Shown here: in pieces, positions 51,803 to 60,192 of the stretch
Numbering within the stretch: position 1 is the stretch's first letter
Layout: each line of letters opens with the position of its first letter
Origin: Herpetosiphonaceae bacterium
Lineage (GTDB): Bacteria > Chloroflexota > Chloroflexia > Chloroflexales > Herpetosiphonaceae
NCBI GenBank assembly: GCA_026003835.1
Contig: BPHZ01000003.1
Location: 310,001-374,000, forward strand
Reading direction: 5' to 3'
DNA: 64,000 nt
Made by a program: the position numbers and the translations under genes
Notes under the pieces: generated by a model
Databases searched by the model: none
The model's input: the letters and a program-made list of their open reading frames with translations, nothing else
Told to the model about the DNA's origin: nothing

Positions 51803-52984
51803 TTACTCGTCCTCGGAGGTGGGCTCGTCCTCCTTGCCCTGTCCCTCGCCGAAAGTCTCGCGCTCCTCATCGCTGACCCGGCGCAGGCTCAGGCCCAGAC
51901 GCTGGCGCTGGCGGTCGAGGCTAATCACCTTGACCAGCACTGTCTGACCTGGCTGCAGCGTCACTTCGGGCTGACCGCCCTCACTCGCCAGCTCGCTGGC
52001 GTGGATCAGGCCCTCAACGCCCTCCTCGACCCGTACGAAGACCCCAAAGGGGGCGACGTTGGTGACGACACCCTCGACGATCTGGCCCAGGTTATAGCGC
52101 TGGTCGATCGTCTCCCAGGGATCGGGCTGCAGGCGGCGCAGGCTCAGGCCAATGCGCTCGCGCTCGCGATCCACCTCGAGAACGTAGACCTGCACCTCCT
52201 GGCCCGGCTGCAAAACCTCGCGCGGATGGTTGACGCGCTGCCAGGAAAGCTCGGAGATATGGGCCAGGCCATCGGCGCCGCCAAGATCGATGAACGCGCC
52301 AAACGGCGTGAGCTGGTTGACGCGGCCGGTGACAACATCGCCAGGATTGAGCTCGGCCAGCAGGCGCTCCTTCTGCGATTGGCGCCAGCGCTGCATGGCC
52401 GCTCGCTCTGAGAGCACCAGCCTGTTGCGCTCGCGGTCCACCTCGATGACCTTGAGCGGAATGCTCTGATTGACCATACGGGTCATTGCGCTCTGCTGAC
52501 CCTCGGCGCCGGTGCGGCTGTGCAGATTGACGATCTGCGAGGCAGGCACAAAGCCGCGTACGCGGCCGAATTGCACGAGCAGGCCGCCCTTGTTGTAGCC
52601 AATAACCTTGGCCTCGACGATTTCACCCGACTCGAGCAGTCGCTCGGCCTCCTGCCAGTCACGCTCGACCTGAACCATGTTGAGTGAAAGGACAAGTTCG
52701 CCCTCTCGGCTCTCAGGCTCCATCACGTAAACCTGGATCTCGTCGCCGACCTGTAATCCTTCGACGACCTCCGGCGGCAGGCGTCGCAGATCGTTCGCGG
52801 GGATGACTCCTTCGTGCTTTGTGCCGATATCGACAAGAACCTGGTTCTCGTCGATCCGCATTACCATGCCTGTGCGGAGCTGTCCGCGCTCCGGGCGCTG
52901 GTAATCGTACTCGTTGAGCAGTTGCGTCCAGTCTTCGACCTCACCGACCTGCATCTGCTCTTTCCGATCAATGTCCGTGGCCAT
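51803..52984 (-). CDS. rpsA: Ribosomal protein S1 (four S1 domains)
   Basis: I start at the ATG at 52984 (MATDIDRKEQ), 8 nt after AAGGAGG; 393 residues. Four OB-fold S1 repeats are seen, beginning at GMVMRIDENQVLVDIGTKHE, VEAKVIGYNKGGLLVQFGRV, VTGRVNQLTPFGAFIDLGGA and VEGVVTNVAPFGVFVRVEEG. The last two are canonical RNA-binding repeats; the tail is acidic. Four-domain S1 proteins are usual outside Proteobacteria, where there are six. It helps mRNA binding to the ribosome. A strong promoter and a roughly 280-nt leader with a terminator-like hairpin suggest regulated transcription. Confidence 0.93.
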   Translation of the reverse strand: MATDIDRKEQMQVGEVEDWTQLLNEYDYQRPERGQLRTGMVMRIDENQVLVDIGTKHEGVIPANDLRRLPPEVVEGLQVGDEIQVYVMEPESREGELVLSLNMVQVERDWQEAERLLESGEIVEAKVIGYNKGGLLVQFGRVRGFVPASQIVNLHSRTGAEGQQSAMTRMVNQSIPLKVIEVDRERNRLVLSERAAMQRWRQSQKERLLAELNPGDVVTGRVNQLTPFGAFIDLGGADGLAHISELSWQRVNHPREVLQPGQEVQVYVLEVDRERERIGLSLRRLQPDPWETIDQRYNLGQIVEGVVTNVAPFGVFVRVEEGVEGLIHASELASEGGQPEVTLQPGQTVLVKVISLDRQRQRLGLSLRRVSDEERETFGEGQGKEDEPTSEDE

Positions 52985-53273
52985 TCCTACGGCCTCCTTA
53001 TATGGAATTTTTTTGGGGTACTCAGACTGGGATGATCCTTCCCCCCGGTGATCCTCGTCCCTCAATATCCCTCAATAGAAAAGCGCCCATCCACGTGGCG
53101 GATAGGCGCTCCAAAGGGGCGCACCACTCGATTGATTGGTTCCGATTCTCTGAGGGTCAAGCCGAACTCCTCTTCTGAGCACCGCTCAATCGAAGTACCA
53201 CGAGGACCATAGTCTTCGAGCATCTATAATGAGTGATAGGTACAGATGCTCTCGTACGACGCTATGCGCTCGT
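52985..53273 (-). promoter_or_regulatory. Long rpsA leader with possible attenuator
   Basis: Between the promoter and the rpsA start lie about 280 nt. The leader has a GAGCATCT/AGATGCTC hairpin (53218-53251) and then a strong hairpin with T tract (next entry). No open frame of note. It may be a regulatory leader; I cannot match it to a known riboswitch class. Confidence 0.5.
53078..53110 (-). terminator. Attenuator-like hairpin in the rpsA leader
   Basis: Minus-strand stem of 11 bp with one G-U pair (53100-53110 with 53082-53092), 7-nt loop, followed by TTTTC. It lies about 95 nt before the rpsA start and about 160 nt after the transcription start, so it would stop rpsA transcription unless overridden. 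Confidence 0.6.
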
Positions 53274-53302
53274 ATTATACTCGACCACTGGAGCGCTGTC
53301 AA
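53274..53302 (-). promoter_or_regulatory. rpsA promoter
   Basis: Minus-strand TTGACA (53297-53302), 17 bp, TATAAT (53274-53279): a perfect consensus promoter, fitting a ribosomal protein gene. Confidence 0.85.
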
Positions 53303-53506
53303 ACATTTCTTCGGCTTGAGATCCGATCATAAACCGCTCTACAGCGAAAACCTGCTCTCTGGCGTGAGACAGCGCCTTACGTCTCAATGTTGAGCGGGAG
53401 GATAGGCCTGATCGGGGTGCTCTGGTCTGCTCCCTTTGTGCGATCGAGGCTATGAGAGCTTAAGCGCATTTGTCTTTTTTTATAAGATACTTGTAAAATT
53501 CAGAGT

Positions 53507-54424
53507 ATGGGTATTATCTACATGCTGCTCGACGGCGTTGGGCTTACTGATACGCCAGCGCCACCCTGGACCAGCGCCGATCTGCGCACGATCCCTGCGT
53601 TGCTTGGCGCGCTTCCATCGGCTCAACTCCATGTTATGAGCGATGATCTCCTCTGGAAGCCGTTGGATGCGACGATGGGCGTTCCCGGCCTGCCGCAGAG
53701 CGGCTCCGGACACACCGCGCTGTTGACCGGCGTCAACGCATCAGCGTTATTGGGCTACCATCAGGCGGCCTTCCCTGCGGCAACGCTGCAGCGGGTGATC
53801 GAGGAGCATAGCATCCTGCGCAGGGCACGCCAGCTGGGGCTGCGCGCCCTGCTGGCAACTGCCTACCCGGAGCGCTACTGGGAGCTTATCTCCTCTCGGC
53901 GTCTACGCGCGACCGCCGGGGCCCTTGCTGCGCGCGCCGCAGGCATCGATCTTCTCTCCATCCCAGAGTGGCTGGCAGGGCAGGCGTTGCCCTGGGATAT
54001 CACCGGGGAGTATCTGCAGCGCCGTCGCCCCGAACTGGCCGGCCTGCCGCCGCTGACCCCTGAGGAGGCTGGTCGTCGTCTGGCTGCTCTTCCCCGTCAG
54101 TACGAGCTTGTTTTCTATGAGTGTTATCTCCCGGATTTTGTCGGCCACCGGCGCATCGATATCTCTCACGAGGCGGCGTTGGCGCTCATCGACCGTTTTC
54201 TCGGTAGCCTGATCGAAAGCAGGCACTCCGGCGATACATTGGTCGTCGTCAGCGATCATGGCAACATCGAAGAGCCCGGCCACCGCCAGCATACACGCAA
54301 TCCTGTCCCACTCTGCGTCGTCGGCCCCGGTGCCCGGCTTTTTGTCGACCTGCAGGGTATCGAGGACGTTGCCGGCATGGTGCTGCGCTTGCTCGGCGCG
54401 CAAAATGCCGGCCAGGTGGCCTAA
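53507..54424 (+). CDS. Alkaline-phosphatase-superfamily metalloenzyme (phosphomutase-like)
   Basis: A 305-residue protein with the core of the cofactor-independent phosphoglycerate mutase/phosphopentomutase fold: YMLLDGVGL (first metal Asp), GLPQSGSGHTALLTG (catalytic Ser/Thr loop), YECYLPDFVGHR (metal Asp/His), VVVSDHGNIEE (Asp-His pair) and RQHTRNPVPL (last His). It is shorter than iPGM (about 510), lacking the large inserted transferase domain, and so is a stand-alone phosphatase or phosphomutase of unknown substrate. It has no clear ribosome site. It is followed by the moxR operon after 147 bp. Confidence 0.8.
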   Translation: MGIIYMLLDGVGLTDTPAPPWTSADLRTIPALLGALPSAQLHVMSDDLLWKPLDATMGVPGLPQSGSGHTALLTGVNASALLGYHQAAFPAATLQRVIEEHSILRRARQLGLRALLATAYPERYWELISSRRLRATAGALAARAAGIDLLSIPEWLAGQALPWDITGEYLQRRRPELAGLPPLTPEEAGRRLAALPRQYELVFYECYLPDFVGHRRIDISHEAALALIDRFLGSLIESRHSGDTLVVVSDHGNIEEPGHRQHTRNPVPLCVVGPGARLFVDLQGIEDVAGMVLRLLGAQNAGQVA

Positions 54425-54571
54425 GCGGATTGCTGCTGCCTCTGCGGGCGGGCGATTGGCGCTCTTCCGTTTCCTTTGGGGAGGGCACGCCGACGAAGAG
54501 ACAGGCCACAATGCCCGAAACTCATGTTATAGTTAGGTTATGCATCGGATTTGAGCTGAGGAGGTCTGTTT

Positions 54572-55549
54572 GTGGAGCTAAGCAGCAGTGAGATACGCCG
54601 GGCCGGCGAGTCTCTGCAGCGGCTTGTCGAGGAGGTCGGCCGGGTTATCGTCGGCCAGCGCGCTCTTATCGAACGCATCGTCATCGGCCTGCTCGCCGAC
54701 GGTCACTTGCTGATTGAGGGCGTGCCGGGCCTGGCTAAAACTCTGACTGTCAAATGCGTTGCGGAGGCTTTCAAGGCGCAGTTCGAGCGTATCCAGTTTA
54801 CGCCCGATCTCTTGCCGGCAGACCTGATTGGGACGCAAGTCTATAGCCCACGCACCGGCGAGTTTAGTGTTAAGCATGGCCCGATCTTTACGAATTTCCT
54901 GCTTGCCGATGAGATCAATCGCGCGCCGGCGAAGGTGCAGTCGGCGCTGCTTGAGGCAATGCAGGAGCGCCAGGTGACAATTGGCGATACAAGTTATCCG
55001 CTGCCCGCCCCTTTCCTGGTCATGGCGACCGAGAACCCCATTGAGCTACAGGGTACCTATGCCCTTCCCGAGGCACAGGTGGACCGTTTTATGCTTAAAG
55101 TGGTTGTTGGATACCCGACGCGCGAGGAGGAGTATGAGATCCTTGAGCGTATGACCGGGCCGGCTATGCCTCGGGTTCGGGAGGTGTTGAGCCTGGATGA
55201 TCTGATCCAGGCGCGTACAGCCTATCACCAGATCTATGCAGACTGGCGTATCAAAAACTATATCATCGATCTGGTCTTTGCTACACGGCATCCTGAGCAG
55301 TACGGCTTGGGCGCCATCAAGCGTTATATCGAGTACGGCGCCTCTCCGCGGGCGACGATCTTCCTGACCCTGGCGGCGAAAGGCGCTGCCTTCCTGCAGG
55401 GCCGGCCCTATGTAACGCCGGATGATGTGAAACATATCGCCCTTGATGTCCTCCGCCATCGCCTGATTCTGACGTACGAGGCAGAGGCTGAAGGCATCAC
55501 CGTTGAGAAACTTGTCGGCCAGATCCTGGATCGGGTGCGTGTGCCGTGA
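54572..55549 (+). CDS. MoxR-family AAA+ ATPase
   Basis: A 325-residue cytosolic AAA+ ATPase of the MoxR/RavA type, thought to act as a chaperone for assembly or activation of partner complexes. Walker A reads EGVPGLAKT, Walker B LLADEINRAPAKVQSALLEA (in two parts), sensor 1 MATENP, and arginine finger region LPEAQVDRF; the lid domain contains YGASPRATIFL. GTG start at 54572 with GAGGAGG upstream. It leads a six-gene operon with DUF58 and Bat-type proteins, and is the only moxR in the window. Confidence 0.95.
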   Translation: MELSSSEIRRAGESLQRLVEEVGRVIVGQRALIERIVIGLLADGHLLIEGVPGLAKTLTVKCVAEAFKAQFERIQFTPDLLPADLIGTQVYSPRTGEFSVKHGPIFTNFLLADEINRAPAKVQSALLEAMQERQVTIGDTSYPLPAPFLVMATENPIELQGTYALPEAQVDRFMLKVVVGYPTREEEYEILERMTGPAMPRVREVLSLDDLIQARTAYHQIYADWRIKNYIIDLVFATRHPEQYGLGAIKRYIEYGASPRATIFLTLAAKGAAFLQGRPYVTPDDVKHIALDVLRHRLILTYEAEAEGITVEKLVGQILDRVRVP

Positions 55550-55608
55550 TGAGTTCTAAGCGAGCGTGGAGAGGGCGCGACGCTCTGCTTGGAACTCAAA
55601 TCTGAAAC

Positions 55609-56502
55609 GTGGACCACACAACAATGGATTCAACTGATCTTATTCGCCAGGTGCGGACCATCGAGCTGAAAACACGCCGCTTGGTGGATGGCCTCTTCGC
55701 CGGGCTCTATCTCAGCAGTTTCAAGGGACGGGGGATTGAGTTCGACGAAGTGCGAGAGTATGTTCCCGGCGATGACGTGCGCGCAATCGATTGGAATGTG
55801 ACTGCCCGTACCGGGCGACCCTTCATCAAAAACTATGTCGAGGAGCGCGAGCTTACGCTGATGTTGATGGTGGATATCAGCGGTTCGACAGGATTTGGCA
55901 CGACTGGCCGTTTTAAGCGGCAGCTGGAGGCTGAGCTTAGCGCGACGCTGGCGTTTTCGGCGCTGCGTAATAACGACCGTGTTGGGCTGGCTCTGTTCTC
56001 AGACCGTGTCGAGCGCTTTATTCCGCCCCTGAAGGGTCGCAATCATGTCTTACGCATCGTACGTGAGCTGCTGCTTGCGCAACCTTCCCGGCGCAGCACC
56101 GACCTTGGAGCTGCTCTTGACTATGTGAACCAGGTGCTTAAACGCCAGGCGCTGCTTGTGATCATCTCAGATTTCCGCACCGGCGACTATGCCCGACCGC
56201 TGCGTATCAGCGCCCGTCGCCACGATGTGGTTGCTGTGCAGATCGAGGACCCCGGCGAGCGCTTGCTGCCCTCTGTTGGGCTGCTGCGGCTGCAGGACGC
56301 GGAGACCGGCCACGAGGTGATCTTGGATCTGCGGAATAAGCGCGTGCGCGAGCAGCTCCAGTCGTCTGCCGAGTCTCTGCGTAAGGCACATCAGGAGCTT
56401 TTCCGCTCACTTGGCGTCGACGCGGTAACGCTTTCGACCGACCAGCCCTACGTTGAGCCGCTGGCGGCGCTCTTCGAGAATCGTATCCGCCGGCGGAGGT
56501 GA
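55609..56502 (+). CDS. DUF58 protein, copy 2
   Basis: A 297-residue cytosolic DUF58 protein. The diagnostic REYVPGDDVRAIDWNVTAR is followed by a VWA-like MIDAS start LMVDISGSTGFG. Start may be the GTG at 55609 or the ATG at 55624; neither has a strong ribosome site. It is the expected partner of the MoxR protein encoded 59 bp upstream. It is closer to canonical MoxR-linked DUF58 proteins than copy 1 at 19.0 kb. Confidence 0.9.
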   Translation: MDHTTMDSTDLIRQVRTIELKTRRLVDGLFAGLYLSSFKGRGIEFDEVREYVPGDDVRAIDWNVTARTGRPFIKNYVEERELTLMLMVDISGSTGFGTTGRFKRQLEAELSATLAFSALRNNDRVGLALFSDRVERFIPPLKGRNHVLRIVRELLLAQPSRRSTDLGAALDYVNQVLKRQALLVIISDFRTGDYARPLRISARRHDVVAVQIEDPGERLLPSVGLLRLQDAETGHEVILDLRNKRVREQLQSSAESLRKAHQELFRSLGVDAVTLSTDQPYVEPLAALFENRIRRRR

Positions 56503-56505
56503 TCC

Positions 56506-57459
56506 ATGCAGCGAATGATCTCCGTGGCACAAACCTGGCTGGTCATGGCTGCGCTGCTGGCCTTCCTGCTGCCGACGGGTGCGGCCGCGCAGAACGCCGG
56601 TGCGCCGATCGCTGTGGAGGTACGGATCGACCGCCTTCAGATGCATGTGGGCGATCAACTCACGTACGAGCTGATTGTCGATGCTTCACCAGAAGTGGAG
56701 GTCTCGCTCCCCAGCATCCCATCCGGGCAGTTTGGTGACTGGGAGGTACGCGTGTGCGAGACGCTGCCGCCTGATGAGCTGCCGGAGGATGGCCTGCGCA
56801 GCGGTTGGCGCTGTACGCTGACCATCTGGACCGTCGGGGAGCATGAGCTGCCGGTTCAAGAAGTGCGATATAGCGGCAGCGGTGGCACCGGTTCTGTTCG
56901 GACGCGTCCGCTGCTTGTACGTGTTGTGAGTGTTCTTGACGAGTCAGCCGGAGATATCAAGCCGCTTAAACCACAATTGCCTATGAATGATCCTGCCAAT
57001 CTGTTGCTTATCGTTGGTCTCAGCATCCTGGCGCTGCTGGTGGCCTCAGCGGTTGTCCTAGGATTTGTCTACTACCGCCGGATGCTCCCGGCTCCCGTCG
57101 CCGTCGGCGGCCCGGTGCCGGCTGTCGATCCGGCGCAGGCAGCGCTGCGTGAGCTGGACCGCATCGCCCAGCTTAATCTTGTTGCGGAGGGACGTATCGC
57201 CGAGCACTATGCGCTGATCGCCGATGTGCTGCGCACCTATATTCGCCAGCTCTTTGGCATTCCTGCGCTTGAGCGTACCACAACTGAGATCGGTGCAGCG
57301 CTGCGCCGGACGGCTTCGAGCGCTCATCCCGATACCCTGGTGTCACTGCTCGCAGAGGCCGATAGCGTGAAATTTGCCCGCCATACCCCAACACCTGAGG
57401 AGGCGTATCAAATGCTCAATCGCGCTCGCCAGACCATCCTGACCAGTAGGGAGAGGTAA
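56506..57459 (+). CDS. BatD-like/DUF4381-like membrane protein
   Basis: A 317-residue protein: a signal peptide (about 1-28), an extracellular beta-sandwich (VRIDRLQMHVGDQLTYELIV, typical of BatD-type repeats), one membrane helix (about 165-190, LLLIVGLSILALLVASAVV), and a cytoplasmic helical domain (about 210-317, LRELDRIAQLNLV to YQMLNRARQTIL). It fits between DUF58 and BatA in the operon, as expected for a Bat complex. Starts 3 nt after the DUF58 stop. Confidence 0.75.
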   Translation: MQRMISVAQTWLVMAALLAFLLPTGAAAQNAGAPIAVEVRIDRLQMHVGDQLTYELIVDASPEVEVSLPSIPSGQFGDWEVRVCETLPPDELPEDGLRSGWRCTLTIWTVGEHELPVQEVRYSGSGGTGSVRTRPLLVRVVSVLDESAGDIKPLKPQLPMNDPANLLLIVGLSILALLVASAVVLGFVYYRRMLPAPVAVGGPVPAVDPAQAALRELDRIAQLNLVAEGRIAEHYALIADVLRTYIRQLFGIPALERTTTEIGAALRRTASSAHPDTLVSLLAEADSVKFARHTPTPEEAYQMLNRARQTILTSRER

Positions 57460-57463
57460 GCCC

Positions 57464-58456
57464 ATGCGGCTCGCGCACCCGTGGTTTCTCATATTGCTGG
57501 CGCTGATCCCTCTGCTGCTGCTGCACTCCCGGCGCCGCTCGCGTGCCGAGGTGTCCACGCTGCGCTACTCTGATGTGCGCCCGCTGATCAGCCTCCAACC
57601 CTCCTGGCGTGTCCGGCTGCTGCCGCTCGCAACGGCGCTGCGCCTCACCGGTATCGCCCTGCTGGTCGTAGTGCTGGCCCGCCCGCAGTGGGAGCAGACC
57701 AGCGAGATCGTCAGGCGCGAAGGCATCGATATTATGCTGACGCTGGACATCTCATTGAGCATGAAGGCGCGTGACTTCGAGCCAAAGGATCGCATCACTG
57801 TGGCGAAAGAAGTGATCGCCGAGTTTGTCCGCGGGCGCAGCGACGATCGCCTCGGCCTGGTAGTTTTCTCCGGCCATAGCTTCACTCAGGTTCCTTTGAC
57901 CCTGGACTATCAGGTTCTGCTCAATTTGCTCGGTCAGGTCGATGTCGTGCGGCGCCCTGACGGCACAGCCATCGGTACAGCGCTGGCGCACTCGGTTGAT
58001 GCGTTGCGTGGCTCGACGGCGAAGAGCAAGGTTGTGATTTTATTGACCGACGGGAGCAACAATCGCGGCGATATTAGCCCAAGAGAAGCGGCGGAGATCG
58101 CCCGCGCGCTCGATGTGCGTGTCTATACTATTCTCGTCGGCAGACCAGGCGACGGCCGCTACCCCGTCTTCGATCCATACCGGGGCGATACCTACTTCAT
58201 CCCGGCGCCTAACGAGCAGGATGAGGAGGCGCTGCGCCAGATCGCCGAGCGCACGGGCGGTCTGTTCTTCCGCGCTGGTGACGAGCAGGCCCTCCGTCAG
58301 ATCTACAGTCGCATCGATGAGCTGGAGCGTTCTGAGGTGGCGAGCGAGAAATACGTGCGCTACCAGGAGGCAATGCTGCCCTTCGCCTTTGCTGCGCTGG
58401 CAGCGTTGATTGCCGAGCTGGTCTTGCGTGCGACAGTATTGCGGAGCGTGAGCTGA
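57464..58456 (+). CDS. batA: BatA-type VWA membrane protein
   Basis: A 330-residue protein with an N-terminal helix, a second helix about 55-72, a VWA domain with the intact MIDAS (LTLDISLSMKARDF, TDGSNNRGD), and a C-terminal membrane helix. In Bacteroides and others BatA and BatB form part of a membrane complex linked to stress tolerance. Starts 4 nt after the BatD-like gene and ends 3 nt before BatB, forming a tight operon. Confidence 0.88.
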   Translation: MRLAHPWFLILLALIPLLLLHSRRRSRAEVSTLRYSDVRPLISLQPSWRVRLLPLATALRLTGIALLVVVLARPQWEQTSEIVRREGIDIMLTLDISLSMKARDFEPKDRITVAKEVIAEFVRGRSDDRLGLVVFSGHSFTQVPLTLDYQVLLNLLGQVDVVRRPDGTAIGTALAHSVDALRGSTAKSKVVILLTDGSNNRGDISPREAAEIARALDVRVYTILVGRPGDGRYPVFDPYRGDTYFIPAPNEQDEEALRQIAERTGGLFFRAGDEQALRQIYSRIDELERSEVASEKYVRYQEAMLPFAFAALAALIAELVLRATVLRSVS

Positions 58457-58459
58457 GCC

Positions 58460-59470
58460 ATGGATGTGTTTGTCAATCCCGGAGCACTGCTGCTGGTTGT
58501 GTTGCTACTGCCGCTCGGCGCCCTGATCTGGCTTTCCTGGCGAGTAGAGCAGCAAGACCGGAGCGCCCTCGGCGATTCCCGGCTGATTGGGCCGCTCCTG
58601 CGCGCCCCGGCCGGCAGGCGCCGGCTCCTGCGCACGGCGCTCTTGTTTACTGCCCTGCTGCTCATTATTGTTGCCATGGCTCGCCCTACCTTCGGCAGCG
58701 CTGATGAGAAATTGAGGCGCAAAGGGCTTCAGGTGATGATCGTCCTCGATGGTTCGCGTAGTATGGCCGTTGAGGATGTCTATCCGAACCGCTTCGACGC
58801 CGCTAAAAATCTCATCCTTCAGCTATTTGATGATCTCGACGGTAGTCAGTTTGGGATGGTTATCTTCGGCAGGACCAGCTATGTGCAGTTTCCGCTGACC
58901 TCCGATTTGGAGGCCGCCCGCAACCTGGTCGCTCCTCTCTCTGTTGATACGATCAACTCGCCGGGCTCCAATATCGCGGTCGCTCTTGAGGATGCGCTGC
59001 GCTCCTTTGTTCCCGGCCAAACCTCGGGCCGCGTGATCCTGCTCATTAGCGACGGTGGGGATCCCGAACAGGACGATCCCCCTGGAAGCGCAGTGCAGGC
59101 AGCGCGCAAAGTTGCCGCGGCGGGGATCCAGATCCATACCATTGGCGTTGGCACTCCATCCGGCGGGCGTATTCCCTATGACGATCAAAGCGGCATGCGG
59201 AGCTACATGCAGGATGACTCTGGCCGCGAGGTGGTCAGCCGTCTCAATGAACAACTGCTTGGACAGATCGCCAGCGTCAGCGGTGGGAGCTACTTCAGAG
59301 CGAGCAATCTAAGCCTGAACAGCCTTGCGGCGGCATTGGAGCGCGGTGCGCCGGTCGATTTGACGGATCAGCGATTTCGCGCCCGCGAGGATCGCTTCCA
59401 GCTGGTCATTTTGGCGGCCCTGCTCTTGCTGGTCTTCGAGTATCTATTATTAGGGCGGAGGGAGGCATGA
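58460..59470 (+). CDS. batB: BatB-type VWA membrane protein
   Basis: A 336-residue protein with the same layout as BatA: N-terminal helices (about 8-25 and 60-76), VWA domain with MIDAS VLDGSRSMAVEDVYPNRF, GSNIAVAL and LISDGGDPEQDD, and a C-terminal helix. The stop overlaps the next gene by 4 nt. BatA and BatB are paralogues, probably forming a heterodimer across the membrane. Confidence 0.88.
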   Translation: MDVFVNPGALLLVVLLLPLGALIWLSWRVEQQDRSALGDSRLIGPLLRAPAGRRRLLRTALLFTALLLIIVAMARPTFGSADEKLRRKGLQVMIVLDGSRSMAVEDVYPNRFDAAKNLILQLFDDLDGSQFGMVIFGRTSYVQFPLTSDLEAARNLVAPLSVDTINSPGSNIAVALEDALRSFVPGQTSGRVILLISDGGDPEQDDPPGSAVQAARKVAAAGIQIHTIGVGTPSGGRIPYDDQSGMRSYMQDDSGREVVSRLNEQLLGQIASVSGGSYFRASNLSLNSLAAALERGAPVDLTDQRFRAREDRFQLVILAALLLLVFEYLLLGRREA

Positions 59471-60192
59471 GCCGTCGCTATATTCTACAAAGCACGCTCG
59501 CGGTAGTCCTGCTGGGGCTGCTGGCGGGCTGTGGGCAGCGGGCCTCCGACTATAACAGCCGAGGCAATGAGCTCTACGATCAGCAGCGCTACGGCGAGGC
59601 GCTGGCAGAGTATAGGGAGGCCGCGCGGCTGGCGCCGGAGCGCGCCGAGCCCTTCGCCAACTCCGGCAACGCTCGCCACCAGCTGCATGACTACCTCGGC
59701 GCAGCGGATGAGCAGCAGAGCGCGCTAACCCTGGCCGAGCCGGAGATTCAGGCCAAGATTTATTATGACCTGGGCAACTCTTATTACCGGCTGCGCGAGT
59801 GGGAGCAGGCTATTGAGTCCTATAAACAGGCGTTGCGCTTGAATCCGGATGATGGAGATGCCAAGTATAATCTTGAGCTTGCCCAGCGCCAGCTTCAACA
59901 GCAACAGCAGGCTACCAATCAGGGGCGGCCCGATCCAAATCGCCCGGAGCAGCAGGATGAGCAGGGCGGCAATCAGCGGCAAACCCAGCCCGGAGGCGAA
60001 GAGCAGCAGCGGCCCAATCCTGAGCCGCCGCCGCCGAGCATGTCTCGTGGCGAGGCTGAGGAGCAGCTCGATCGCCTGCGCCGGCGCGAGCAGCGCCGCT
60101 CCGATGAGATCTACCGCGACTATGCCGTGGGAGGCGAAGGCAGCGATTCAGAGGCGGGACCGGATGATCCTTCGGGCGAGCGCGATTGGTGA
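59467..60192 (+). CDS. batC: BatC-like TPR lipoprotein
   Basis: A 241-residue protein with a lipobox (LGLLAGC, Cys22), two to three TPR units (NELYDQQRYGEALAEYREAA, NSGNARHQLHDYLGAADEQQ, NSYYRLREWEQAIESYKQAL), and a long Gln/Arg/Pro/Gly-rich tail after about residue 140. In Bat systems BatC supplies the periplasmic scaffold for BatA/BatB. The end overlaps the nucleotidyltransferase start by one base. Confidence 0.85.
   Translation: MSRRYILQSTLAVVLLGLLAGCGQRASDYNSRGNELYDQQRYGEALAEYREAARLAPERAEPFANSGNARHQLHDYLGAADEQQSALTLAEPEIQAKIYYDLGNSYYRLREWEQAIESYKQALRLNPDDGDAKYNLELAQRQLQQQQQATNQGRPDPNRPEQQDEQGGNQRQTQPGGEEQQRPNPEPPPPSMSRGEAEEQLDRLRRREQRRSDEIYRDYAVGGEGSDSEAGPDDPSGERDW

Noticed and set aside
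52985..53273. T-box riboswitch in the rpsA leader
   Set aside because: A GTGGTGCGCCCC stretch recalls the T-box core, but the conserved AGGGTGGNACCGCG sequence and a specifier stem are not present, and rpsA is not a typical T-box target.
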